Below are positions 1 to 10,867 of a stretch of DNA of 64,000 nucleotides, in pieces (position 1 is the first letter of the stretch; the number at the start of each line of letters is the position of its first letter). The notes under the pieces are model-generated. The model saw only the letters and a list, made by a program, of their open reading frames with translations, made no database searches and was not told the origin of the DNA. The stretch spans positions 15,249,444 to 15,313,443 of the forward strand of contig CAKAKS010000038.1 in assembly GCA_916700875.1 (NCBI GenBank), read 5' to 3'. Both the position numbers and the translations under genes were made by a program. Source of the DNA: Sebastes aleutianus. Taxonomy: Eukaryota; Chordata; Actinopteri; Perciformes; Sebastidae.

Positions 1-1059
1 CCCAAACCTTAACGATACCCCAAGTTATAGCTGGTTCCCAGGCGTTACAATGGATAGGCTGACATTATTCATTGAAGGTAGCCAGATAATATTAACTTAA
101 AAACATTAAATAAACCACTGCGTAGGATTATCAAAACGTTAGCAGCATTGAAACTCAAATTAGCTGACACCTAGTTAGGTATAATGTCGTCACCGGCAAA
201 TAATAAACGCAACGTTAAAATATAATTTTAGAGCTCTGCATTTAAATAAGAATAGCGCTGTCTTTATTAATTTTTCACTAGTATTTTACACAGATTATTT
301 CCATCTGTTGCTGTTTAAACTCGCTCATGCATATTTCTAAAACTGTGGGTCTGCGGGGGCTCTCCGGCTCTGCGAGGCGATGTTTTTTGAAAGTTTTGCT
401 AACTTCTCAATCAGCCTGTCAGGAGGATCAGCAACTACTTGTAAAGACATTTCTCTCCGCTCCACTAATACTGATGGGGATACTGCTCAAGTCTAAAACA
501 TCCATGTTATAATTTTGCTCCACATCTCTGCTCCTCCTGCTGTAACACATCAATAATACATGACCGGTATATTTTCACCCTCCTTAGAACCAATCAATCA
601 CTCTGGCTGATCAGTGCTCGGCCTTGACCGCTTTTTTTGCACATCCACATGCACTATTACTGTATATTCAGGCTGGGGTCCAGCCAGGGGAACGCTGGAC
701 CCAGCCAAAGACTAAGATAAAGTATGGCATCCAAAGCCAAGATCAAGACATGACATGACTTGTTGGGTGTTTCCACAGTGCTGGTATTAGTTTGGCACAG
801 AGTAGTGTGACCGATGGGGGGACGGTAGCCTGATTTTAGACTGGAGTTCCACGGCCCCAAAGGACCTCATGCTGGGACGAATTACTGTGGGCTAAACAGG
901 CGGCCTCATGTGATGGTCTATATGTGGCACTGCCTATGGTGGAAATGAGTGAGAGGTCAAAGGTCAGGGGAAACACTGAAACCGAAAACCTTTGAATGTT
1001 CATCTGCCAAGCTTATAGGAAGGTTAACACACAGAGAGATGACAGGACCAACAGTTAAG
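1..1059. other. Presumed kcnq4 intron 1, far part
   Basis: AT-rich non-coding DNA. Short open frames (for example 327-512 and 657-860) show no family resemblance and no splice logic. I see no gene here. Assignment to intron 1 rests on kcnq4 exon 1 at 5719-6020 and the absence of exon 2 up to the window edge. Confidence 0.5.
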
Positions 1060-1061
1060 AG

Positions 1062-1848
1062 GAAATGATTAGATGATTTATCAACTAGTGCGCTATTCTG
1101 ATAATCAATTAGTCATATAAATCCATTATTAAGAACAAATGCAAATAATGATCTGATTCTTTTCTCTGTTTTGTATCATTGTAGACTTAATATCTTCGGG
1201 TTTAAACTGTTGGTCGGACAAAAGAAGATATTTGAAAATGTCACTTTGTCCCGTTTCGACCGCAGGAACTTTCCCCCCTGGAACTAGGAACCTTTTGAGG
1301 AACTCATTGCGTTTCGACCGCAGGGACCAGGGTCTAAATTAAGTTCTGGGGGAATTTTCCGAGGACTTTTTCCCCCCAAAAAAGACCCTTGTCGGGGATT
1401 AGTACTTTCTGAAGATACAGGAGCTTTAAGGGATGACCGTCGCTGATTGGTGAAACACACACACAGCACCGCTGCTTCAACTGTACCGCTTCAGTCATAA
1501 AACAAGGAGGTACTCTAGTATTGATTTAGAACCATTTAGGACGAGGGGAGAGCATTTCTCTTTGTTTGATGACATTAAAAGTAAAGTTAGGCTTTGCTGT
1601 TGTCTTCCCGACTCATTTTGAAAAAGACAGAGACCAAGACCAGAAACAAGACTGCTATGGAAACGCAGACAACAATGGGCTGAAGGAACCTTTTAGTTCC
1701 TTGAAAAGTAGTCCCGGGACTGAGATTACCAGGAACTTCTTGGTGGATATCATCACTATTTTCACAGTTTTCACAAACTAAACAGTTAATCAAAAAAATA
1801 ATCTGACAGATGAATCAATAATGAAAATAATCATTAGTTGCAATCCTT
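1062..1848. mobile_element. Degenerate fish MITE split by a second repeat
   Basis: The left part (about 1062-1245) and right part (about 1755-1848, ending in a TCATTAGTTGCAATCCT-like terminus) both resemble the inverted-repeat element seen whole at 16576-16921 and 45892-46172. The shared pieces include gactgttggtcggacaaaa-like DNA and the GAAAATAATCATTAGTTGCA terminus. The middle (about 1246-1750) is unrelated sequence with two copies of GTTTCGACCGCAGG (about 1252 and 1309) and several GGAAC/GTTCC blocks. The simplest reading is a nested insertion. Exact borders are uncertain. Confidence 0.5.
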
Positions 1849-3040
1849 ATTAATAGCTACTCTAAAATACACACAGATACTGTTTACACATTAAGTACAA
1901 TACAATGCTATATGTGTCTGAACTATACAGATCCAAACTGTCTTGCTGCGCCGCTGGTGTTTGAACAAACTTTAAAGGACTTAACCAGCTCAGACAAGCA
2001 GACTAACCTTTCTGTTGACATTGTACTTTTACAGCGGATGTAACAAAAAGAAGGGATTCAAAGGTGACAAAGAGGTCCTGAGCTTTTACTGTGAGTGAGT
2101 GAAGGGACCATAACAGGACAAGCGGCACTTGACATTTCTCGCAAGCACGATTTGAACCAGAGCGCCGGCGAACGTAAGCCCCTGCAGTGTCGTCTAAGCA
2201 ACCGGTGGTTGGCTGAGGAACTCTTTTCACAGATTCACAGAAGTTTCCGGGAACACTATTGTCTCTTTTAACAAGTTTCTGCCTCCTTAAAACTCCCTCC
2301 CTCCCTTTTGTTGGAAATTTAGAAAACAAGGCTTTTAGCTTAGTCTGCTCACATAAGAGGAGCGGAGAGGAGAGGAGAGGAGAGGAGAGGAGAGGAGAGG
2401 AGAGGAGGAACTCAGCGCCAGCTCTGAATTAGCATACAGCTGTTACACTTGCAGTAGTGAGTGTTTGAAGAAGTGCCTCGTCCACAGGAGACAGTCGACA
2501 AACAGATGTAAAACAGTTTACAATAATGTAACCTGAACCGTTTAGAAGGCAGGATGTTAAAGTTACCCAAGACCTTCATCTAGGGGGGAAATCTGTCTAT
2601 ATGAGGATGCATCTTATGTGCAGCTGCGACAGCAACAAGGAGGGGTGAGGTGTGACTTAAGTGGGTGCCAGTGGAGAGACATTACAGTGGAGAGCGACTT
2701 CACCCCTTTCCCATACACGCTCCAACACACACCTGTGATGAGAAGCTCTCCAGAAGCAACGCATCTGTTTCAGCGTCCCCCATTACAATTTAGGACTAAT
2801 TAAAGGATCAAGGGAAGTTAGCACAGCGCCCCACACAGCAGTGTATGGCTCAATTTAATTACAATAGATCAACGCCGCCTTAATTGAGCTTCATCGTACA
2901 ATGAGTTTTCCTCACACGTGGTAGAGCTCTCAGCATGGTGAGCGCCTCACATGTAATTAATCAAAACAAATGCACAGCTCAGGGCGATACGGTATAATGG
3001 GAATGATGCATTCAGCTAGACATATGTGCACTCAACATTA
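1849..3040. other. kcnq4 intron 1, no gene seen
   Basis: Apart from the GGAGA tract at 2361-2409 there is only unique-looking non-coding DNA. The 108-codon minus frame at 2003-2329 has no recognisable domain and no supporting splice sites. Confidence 0.45.
2361..2409. repeat. (GGAGA)n microsatellite
   Basis: About nine tandem copies of a five-base GGAGA/GAGAG unit, flanked by non-repetitive DNA in kcnq4 intron 1. Confidence 0.95.
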
Positions 3041-3240
3041 GGCCTGGGACGATACACCTATCTCCCGATTCGATACTTTCATGATACATGGGTGCTGATT
3101 CGATATTACGATTTATTGCGATTTTTGGTAACTTTTTTAACAGTAGACCATGGGAAAAAGGTGAATCGGATACGGAACGGATATGATCTCACGTTACCTA
3201 GACTACAACAATAAAAGCGGTAACCCCCACTCAACACGCA
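3041..3240. repeat. Dispersed repeat, short copy of family also at 28423-28940
   Basis: Starts at GGCCTGGGACGATACACC. It shares with 28423-28940 the blocks GATACACCTATCTCC, TACGATTTATTGC, AACTTTTTTAACA, AGACCATGGGAAAAAG and the distal GACTACAACAATAAAAGC. The copy here is internally shorter. The class is not evident. Confidence 0.7.
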
Positions 3241-4794
3241 CGTCAAAGTGCGAGGATTTTTTATAAAAGCCTGTCAAGATTTTAGTCTCAGGTACATTTT
3301 GCAATCTGTTAAGACGGCGACATAAAACAGTCCATCACAGAGGCAGCTCACTGCCAAAGTCAGTCCGGCTCCGTCTTTGAGGCCGTGGCATCTGAAACAT
3401 GATCTGGGCACGTCGGAGCGCCTGCCCTGCCTCTCTGACAGAGAAATAACAACAATGGCACGGCTGCCATGCATTTGGACACCCTGTACATTTACAGGGA
3501 GAATGTCACCCGCAACTACTTTGCAAAGGCCACCGCTCTCAATGAGGGCGGACGTACACGACATCTGTGTGTGCTGCAGAGTCCCATGGGAACGGAAAAG
3601 GCAGAAACAAATAGAGAGAAGTGAAAGAGCTGGAGGACAAAGTTAGACTTTGCTGATCTGCACTCACTAATGTGCCGACAGTATATGATGAGAACACATG
3701 TAAGGAAGCGCTGCAGTGGGATTTCCCTGTTATAAACACATGATGGCATTGGCAGGGAGACTGCTGCATTTGTCTAAACAACGACACGGAAAGCACGGCC
3801 CGGTCCAAGGAGCTCCCACACATAATGCTCTGTCCACTATGTGCCAGACGCAGCTGGGGGACAGCTGCTCGGGCACAACTGCCCCGGGCTTAAAAAGACA
3901 GTGATGACACACTTAGAAAAGGGTAAATATTCACTGAGTGAACTTTGACTTTTAATCGACACTTAGGCTTACCATTCACACAAAGCGTCCAGAGGAAGTT
4001 ATGAAAGAGGTTACATTTAAATCTGGTGCACATTCAACCTAATGACAATATGGTTGGGACAAATAATGAGTGCTGTATCTTTCACATATTAGTCCTGAGC
4101 TGTTGGGGAACAGCCATCGCAGTGTTTACATGTTGTATACATTATAGAGCATATGGCACACGGCTACATTAAAGCCCTGACAGAATACTTCTACAGCTGG
4201 GGAGTTGCTTCAGTTTGAGCTCCATGTTTAGTGCAAGATTATTCTTCATCTAGTTAAGAAGCTGTCATGTAATAACAGGTTCAGAATAGGTTCAAGACTG
4301 TTTTACTAATGCATTATTTACTTCACCTGTCAGAAAAATGCTGCAACAAACAACTCAATAAAGTTTTCAACCACACTTACACCCCCTTCCTCCTCTCACT
4401 TACTGCCATAACAAACATTCCCAGTACATCATTCACACCTCTCCATCATTAGTCAAGCATGCCAGCTTACAGAAAGTACAACTAACAGACATCAGACATG
4501 TCTACAAGGGGATTTTGATTGTTAAAAATGCCAATTACCCCCTGTGGATTTGGACAAAGTCAATTTATCCAGGGTCGTCCTGATGATTTAATCAGAAAGA
4601 CACAAGGGGAAATTGAGCTGAAGACCCCATGTTGTGATGATGTATGGCACATGACCGAGCTAATTGCCTGCATAAGCAACTCTGCTTGGTTAATTGGAAA
4701 AATGTATCAAATGACTTGCTGATCAAAACACATGATTGGAAACAAGTCGCCTATATCTCGCAGTATGTGGCTTCGCTCACTAACTTTACCAGAC
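3241..4794. other. kcnq4 intron 1, no gene seen
   Basis: Non-coding by my reading. Overlapping open frames on both strands between 3274 and 3912 show no protein family and no conserved motif. Confidence 0.45.
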
Positions 4795-5619
4795 TTAAAG
4801 GGACTGTTTGTAACTTCTTACACGTATAAATCTACCGGGTCGGGATCCCACCGAGCTCGCGTGTGGCCCGATTCTTTGCTCTTCTGCCTGCCTGCCTCCA
4901 CTCACACACCGCGCACGTTCTCGCTGTCTCGCTCCACCTCTACACGTGGATGTGTGCACACTACACACTGCAGAAGACTTCGTAGCTCTGAGAATATCTA
5001 GTGAATGTACAGTGGACATTTGTGCAGAAATAAATGCTGCAGCTCCTCCAGACCAACAGAGGTTTTCCGTGTCTTGTGAAGTGACGGGGCTCCGCAGCGA
5101 GAAGCGTTATAGTCTCCGACCGGGTGCCGGAGGGAGACACCAGCACCCGGTCGGAGACCATAACGTTTTTCTTCCTGCTTCAGCCGCGGAGGCTGAAGCA
5201 GGAAAAGCCAACACTAGGATCAGCAGTGATTCATGGAGACACCTTTGTCTGGTCAGCTAACATTACTGCCAAGCAGGTGAAATATAGAGTGATATTGTGG
5301 ATTTAGCTGACGTGTGTCACCTCACTGTTTTGAGCGATGCTCATTCATGTCTATGTAGAGTGAACAAGCTCGAGCCCGACGCTGACTTTCGTTGACTTAA
5401 CGGCCACAGGTGTCGTTGTTAACAAGCAATTTCTGATTCTAACAAACAGTCCCTTTCAAGTAACGCCACTTCCAGAGTTATTTTAAGCCAAACTAGTAGT
5501 TTTGTTGCCTAAACCTAAGGAAGTTGTTTCCTTTGAAGACGGAAGTTTATTTTGAAAAGACTGTATGCATGTAATGAGTGGAAATCGACTCTCCTGATTC
5601 TTACAAACAGTCCCTTTAA
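4795..5619. mobile_element. piggyBac-type MITE (TTAA target site) with two hairpins
   Basis: Bounded by TTAA at 4795-4798 and 5616-5619. The inverted ends are AGGGACTGTTTGTAA (from 4799) and TTACAAACAGTCCCT (to 5615). A further copy of the right end lies inside at about 5434-5455, so the element is either a partly duplicated copy or two overlapping copies. It carries no transposase. It contains two near-perfect hairpins at 5105-5165 and 5172-5204. It lies in kcnq4 intron 1, about 100 bases from the exon 1 donor. Confidence 0.75.
5105..5204. repeat. Two adjacent inverted repeats (hairpins) within the MITE
   Basis: Hairpin 1 has arms 5105-5127 and 5143-5165 (22 of 23 bases paired, 15-base loop). 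Hairpin 2 has perfect 14-base arms 5172-5185 and 5191-5204 with a 5-base loop. Confidence 0.9.
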
Positions 5620-5718
5620 AAAAAGTTATTAGAGAAAAAAAAAAAAAAAGCCAAATGTTGAGCTTTAATTTGGTCACTTACCGATAAAAAAATTTAAAAA
5701 AAGATGGTATACACTTAC

Positions 5719-6020
5719 ATGAATGCATGGTAGATGAACGCCCATCCTCTTGGTCTTTCCAGCACGTTGTACATACAGTTCTGCAACTTTCTGTAGCTTT
5801 TGTTTGAAGCGGCGGAGTTGGCCCTGGGTCCAGGCGGTCCTGGTCGCGGGGTGCCCAGCAGACCGGTGCGGTGAGACGGCTGTCCGCGCTCCGGACTGGA
5901 CGGCTCGCTTCTCTCCGTGTGGACAGCGGTGAGAGCCACGAACTCTACCCGCCTGTCGTCGCTCGCATCCGGGGGCACCAGCATCCTGATGCCGCCGTTG
6001 TTGGACGGACTTCCTAACAT
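5719..6020 (-). CDS. kcnq4: kcnq4 coding exon 1 (Kv7.4 potassium channel N-terminus), partial gene
   Basis: Kv7.4 is a voltage-gated K+ channel subunit of the plasma membrane that forms tetramers and carries M-type current, known from cochlear hair cells and neurons. The exon encodes about 100 residues. The N-terminal cytoplasmic segment contains FVALTAVHTE and LLGTPRPGPPGP, which match the ELVALTAV and LLGSP stretches of KCNQ4. It is followed by the KCNQ signature YNVLERPRGWAF just before helix S1. The exon ends inside the codon after YHAF at a strong donor (gtaagtgt, 5718 downward), the same place as exon 1 of mammalian KCNQ genes. I chose the ATG at 6018-6020; an in-frame GTG at 6047 is upstream but has no support. 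Remaining exons (S1-S6, pore, calmodulin-binding tail) are not in the window and must lie left of base 1. A C-M pair stands before YNVLERP where mammalian KCNQ4 has W-V. Confidence 0.9.
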
Positions 6021-6875
6021 CTTCAGACTGGTTATATGATCTGACACTTCTCACTGGATCACCCACACAGGAGCAGAAGTTTTGACCGAGTCATAGTCCG
6101 GTTTGCCTATAAAAGTGGACTAAAACTAGTCAAAACACGTGAGTAAATAACATCCCTGCTCTGGTTTTAAGATTTAAAAGTTATCTGTAAATCAAGTCGC
6201 GCTCGCAGAAGAAATAAGTGCGTCGCTGAATCGTGACCTTCATCGTTATAAGAGAGTCAGAAGTGAGAAGTAATATCACAAGTAAACACTAACTCCACGA
6301 ACACATGGAAAGACCTGCCATCACTTTGCACTCAATCAAGTAAAACATATTACCATAAATACACTTGAAAACGCGCAGTCACTAAATCACTAAACAAGGC
6401 TGCAGAGCACAGTGCTCATGCAGTGGACATGCATCTCCAAAACCAACTATATCCAGCCTGTCATTAAGTGCGTCTGAGCTGTTCCTATAGTGTTGAACTG
6501 GCAGAGTGAGAGTCGTCAACATCAGCCTGCTCTCTCTCCTCTCTCTGGTGCGTCTCTGTGGTCCAGCGCTCCTCAGCTCCTGCAGCCTGGAGGGAGGGGT
6601 AGGAGAGGAGCAGAAGAAGAAGTGGAGACCATCCAGTGTGTGATGTCAAGAAACGAGGATGACCAACAATGACTAACTCTGTAGAAAGGCCATATAAACG
6701 CTTTGCATCTGGTTTGAGAAACGCTTACAAAGACGGAAACCCTGAGTCATTCTATAATTAGGGGTACATTTCATGTCAACCAAAAAGTGAAGAAATCAGT
6801 TTTCTTTTTTGATAAATAATTTAGTTGTTACCATAATATCCCCCCTAAATGTGCTAAATTCATAAATTCCCAAGC
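6021..6875 (-). other. kcnq4 5' flank and probable 5' UTR/promoter region
   Basis: Immediately upstream of the kcnq4 start codon on the minus strand. The exon itself is GC-rich for this window (5810-6010), as is usual for a first exon. No TATA box or start site can be placed with confidence. No other gene is seen. Confidence 0.35.
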
Positions 6876-7385
6876 TTAAAGGTCCCATATTGTAAAAAGT
6901 GAGATTTTCATGTCTTTTATATTATAAAGCAGGTTTAAGTGATATATAAATACTGTGAAAGTATCAAAACGCTCAATCCACAGATAAATACACACAGTCC
7001 GTATTCAGAAACCGTGCGTTTGAAACAAGACGTTTGGATTTCTGTCCATTTGTGATGTCACAAATCTACAATGTTTAGACCATTTCACCGTTTTAAACGT
7101 AAACATTCTAAATGTGTCCCAGTTTATTTCCTGGTTGCGGTGTATGTGAATGACATCAGCTGACAGGAAGTACACATGGACCCAAGCTGTTGCCTAGCAA
7201 CGCAATTCTGTTGCAATTCCGTCAAAATGCGCTAAAACGGAGCGTTTCAGACAGAGAGGGTAAATACAGGCAGACAGAATGAGGAAAATAAAGTTTTTTT
7301 TAACATTACAGCATGTAAACATGTTCTAGTAGAAACACAAAATACAAGTATGAACCTGAAAATGAGCATGATATGGGACCTTTAA
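6876..7385. mobile_element. piggyBac-type MITE, copy 1 (TTAA target site)
   Basis: TTAA at 6876-6879 and 7382-7385 flank ends AGGTCCCATAT and ATATGGGACCT. Flank plus ends give an 18-base perfect inverted repeat. It has no coding capacity. A second, inverted copy is at 63347-63852; shared internal blocks include GTTGCCTAGCAACGCAATT and TTTGTGATGTCACAAAT. Confidence 0.85.
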
Positions 7386-7875
7386 GCTCTAATGACTTTT
7401 TAAATATTTTAATGAAAATAAACATTTGTTTCATTATTTTGTCAACTGTGTTACAGACAAATGTTGTGTCATATAAAACATGAACAACGTACTACACATT
7501 TGATAACACATTTGTTTGAAAGTGTTTGAGTCTATTCACCAGGGGTTTTAAGGTTGTCTGTGTAACTGATTTGAAAATATGAATTTTGAGCTTCATAATG
7601 GACATTTTGTGGGATGCTATCAGGAAGGATGAATATTTTTTCAACATAAATCCACATTACACTGAATTTAGAGTTATTCACCATCCTTATGTAAGACTTC
7701 CCTCTCTAAAGATATTCCCCATCTTTTTTGTTACAGTTTACCCAACACACAACCAGCTCTCTCTCTCTCTCTCTGGTGAGTTGGTGTTCAGAAAGAGAAG
7801 CGCTGGAGAGAGGCGAGGATGGGATGGGGATGAGAGTGGAGATGCGCGCAGTGGCTGGGGTTTTCTGAAGCTTTG

Positions 7876-8117
7876 TTTATTTGTTTTTTGTTTATTTGTT
7901 TTGCACAATTTAAGACTATACAACATAACAAACAAATAAATGAATAATATACAGTGCAGGAAGAGTAAAAACAAACCCACTGGGCTTATCTGAAGCCTCC
8001 GCCTAGAGACCAGATTAATATAAAGAAATAATATGACTACATAATAGTGATAACAAACAATTGGGACAAGATAAATATAATAACAAGAAAATAACAATAC
8101 AGTAAATATATCAAAAA
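7876..8117 (-). mobile_element. Probable LINE 3' end fragment
   Basis: On the minus strand a GC-richer block (CTCTAGGCGGAGGCTTCAG at about 7992-8010) leads into an A/T-rich tail with repeated AAATAAACAAA ending near 7876. This is the pattern of a truncated non-LTR retrotransposon 3' end. It carries no reverse transcriptase. The family assignment is a guess. Confidence 0.4.
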
Positions 8118-8119
8118 AG

Positions 8120-8175
<56 letters not shown>
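8120..8175. repeat. (TG)n microsatellite
   Basis: About 27 uninterrupted TG units. Confidence 0.98.
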
Positions 8176-8176
<1 letters not shown>

Positions 8177-9660
8177 GCGTGGAAGTGTATGGTTAGTGTT
8201 TGTGAGGAGGATATTGATTTAAATATCTCTAATGATTTCTGGGCAATCGTAACCAAACAACATTGTGAGTGGGAAAAAATAGAAAACATAAAAACAGATA
8301 CATGGACAACATGGGGAAAAGCAATTACAAGACAGCAATTAAATGACCCTTTAAGCAACTTTTGAAACATTTGACAGATGAACAGTTTATTGATAGATGT
8401 GAAAAGCTACTCCATAATTTGGTTCCCCTAAATCTTATAAAAAATTACTCTACTAGTGAAGAATTTAGGAGGATGAAGATCTAGAGATTGACGGGTTGAG
8501 TAAGAATGGACCTGAGAATTTGTTTTGAAATAGGTCTTGCTGCTGCTTGTGCATATGCACCTATGCTGTATCATAAACTATCCAGGGAGTAGTTTATAAG
8601 GGTCAAAGTGCCGCTGACCTTCTCTAAGTATTCCAAAACACACTTTTTTACTGGTCAGTTTTCCTCTGAAGCGAAAATGTCACTTGTGTTTATTGTGGGC
8701 GGGAGCTTGAATCCATGGCTACAGGCGTTTGGGACAGCAGAGACAGGTGCAGCTAGGGGGGGACACAGCGACAGCAGCATCTCAGTGGACGGACCATTCT
8801 AAATCCATGACTGTGACACACACAGAGGGCCTGTGGTTATGACACACACATACTGGGGGTCATGGAGCACAGTGCCCTGCAGAGAGATCACCTGTCAGAG
8901 GGCCTCTGAGGAATGCATTGTTGAGGTGGTCCCCAAAACTCCCGCTGGCCTCAGTGCCAAGGGAATTCACAGTGTTGTGTGTCTTTGAGCCATAGTATTC
9001 AGATAAAACAGAAGCACTCAGATGTAAACCTGGAGGTTAATGGAAGTTAAATTCCTGAGGAGGGAAAGAAATGAGGAGTTTTGGAGGCGGCTTTCTTTCT
9101 CCAGCACCTCATCGCTCACATCTCTAGTCCCTACTTGAGTGACTCATTATTCACACTATTGTGATACTTAAGTACAAGTTATTCCTTCATAAAAAAGAAT
9201 ACACGTTATGCCTGCATCAAACGGAACATCTACCATAGACATCTGTGTTACACAACAGCAGCAGAGGCAGGTCACTCATGCTAACTATGTGCGTTCCTGT
9301 CCATTGTGGCGGCGGCTGCTGCTTATGGAACAAGCAGGTCTGTGGAATGACGTGAGAGAAAGCAGCTGGAGTCTTTCACAAGTCACAAATCTAGACATTA
9401 TTCCCAGGGTCCACTCCCATTACATAACTTAACATCACTAATCCTTAACTCTTTACTTAGCGTCACACATACTGACTGATGGACTCGCTGACGGCTATAA
9501 AATGGAATTGACTGTTGACAGCTGGACTTCTTACAGACTGTTTTAATACAGACTGGTTAACATGACAAATCAGTCTGAAATGCGAGGGGAGATTTTCCAA
9601 AAGGATCCAGTGTATTGAAAGTATATATTCATGATACTTGTTTTTTGTTTGTTTTAATAG
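8176..9660. other. Intergenic, no gene seen
   Basis: Unique-looking non-coding DNA between kcnq4 and nfyc. No ORF here has a recognisable product. Confidence 0.4.
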
Positions 9661-10026
9661 TCTTCGGCTGCAACTAATATTTATTTTCATTATATAGATA
9701 TACGATTTTTTTGATTAACTGACTAATCATTTAGACCAGGGGTGCACAAATCTTTTCTCTTGAAGGGCCAAAACTGAAACTAAACAAAAGCAAACACCTA
9801 TTGTATTGTTAAGATGCAAAATGGTACTAGGATTCCCTTAATTGAAATGCCTTTTGTCCGTGTGCCGCTGTCTCTGCCTCTCTCTCCTTTTTTTCTTACT
9901 TCCCGCGCAAATTGTCACTCTGCCCCGCCGAGCTCAGATTCTAAAAAATAATGAACAATTTGGGATCCTACATATTTAAAGAGCATTTTTCCTTCACAAA
10001 AATAAAACAGTATAAACAGTGATTTA

Positions 10027-10053
10027 TATTATATATATATATATATATATATA
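10027..10053. repeat. (TA)n microsatellite
   Basis: Thirteen or so TA units inside the insertion that splits the 9664-10375 repeat. Confidence 0.95.
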
Positions 10054-10071
10054 CATTATTATTATTTTTTT

Positions 10072-10118
10072 AAGATAAGATAGATGCTACTGATCCCGCG
10101 TAAGGAAATTTAAGTGTC
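10072..10118. repeat. Short dispersed repeat (AAGATAAGAT...CCCGC type)
   Basis: AAGATAAGATAGATGCTACT followed by GATCCCGC and GGAAATTTAA matches the better preserved copy at 52022-52100. It is probably the 3' tail of a retroelement; the class is not determined. Confidence 0.45.
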
Positions 10119-10460
10119 AGACGGTAATGAACAATGTCCTTTACAATTTCCCGGAGCTCAAGTTGACATCTTCAAACCAACAGTCCAAAATCCAAAGATG
10201 TTTAATTTACTATGATATAAAACAGAGAAAAGCAGCAAATCCTCATATTTGAGATGCTGGAACCACAAAATATTTGCCATTTTAGCTTGAAACAAAACCT
10301 AAACAATCACCCACCTTGTTGTAGATTACAGTATTTTTATGAAAATGGTAACAAAAAGATTAATCATATAATCTTTTCAGCTTACTGTACTTGACAACTA
10401 TTGCAAGATGCAAAGTATGCTAAAGCCCTGAGTGCCAATTGCATAAATAAATAACTAATT

Positions 10461-10867
10461 TTAAAGGCACAATCCATGATATAAATGTTAACAAAAGTGT
10501 TACCCCTATCATGAATTGCTGCCCACATCTCTGATTATTTTAAACAACAAAATGATGATTCAGTCTGATTATCAGGATACGTCGCCCCAACACCAAAATT
10601 CAAATGACAACAATTGAACCAGCTATCACGCCCAAATCGATTGTTGGTTCTGGTTCCAGACAACGACTAAATCCACCTCACCCAAAGCTGCTATGATGTT
10701 GTTTATTTCAACATGAAATGTGGTAGTAAACCTGTTTTATATTTTGGATAATGATCAGTTGAGAAGCGCATAAACTGCTTATACTGAATTTATAACTTAA
10801 ACTCTTGACTTATAAGTGAATAAAGGTGTAATTTATATGGTGAAAAAATGAAGGACTGGGCCTTTAA
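10461..10867. mobile_element. piggyBac-type MITE (AGGC...GCCT ends)
   Basis: TTAA at 10461-10464 and 10864-10867 flank imperfect inverted ends AGGCACAATCCATGA and TGAAGGACTGGGCCT. It is non-coding. Confidence 0.65.

Larger units (their letters stand above)
9664..10375. mobile_element. Old copy of the GGCTGCAACTAA MITE, interrupted
   Basis: The left end reads CGGCTGCAACTAATA with a following TAACTGACTAATCATTTAGACC. A related interior resumes at about 10165 with blocks such as AAAGCAGCAAATCC and TTGAGATGCTGGAACC, diverged from the family at 16576-16921. Between them (about 9738-10140) is unrelated DNA with a (TA)n tract and the short repeat at 10072-10118. Confidence 0.45.

Noticed and set aside
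3274..3912. Cluster of overlapping frames of 60-96 codons on both strands
   Set aside because: No family resemblance, no consistent splice borders, and the position is inside kcnq4 intron 1.
6018..6047. Upstream in-frame start for kcnq4 (MSDHITSLK...)
   Set aside because: The codon at 6047 is GTG, not ATG; the first ATG in frame is at 6020 and lies next to sequence matching the family.
7738..8370. 210-codon minus frame
   Set aside because: Its core is a His-Thr run from the (TG)n repeat, and the flanks are LINE-like A/T-rich DNA.
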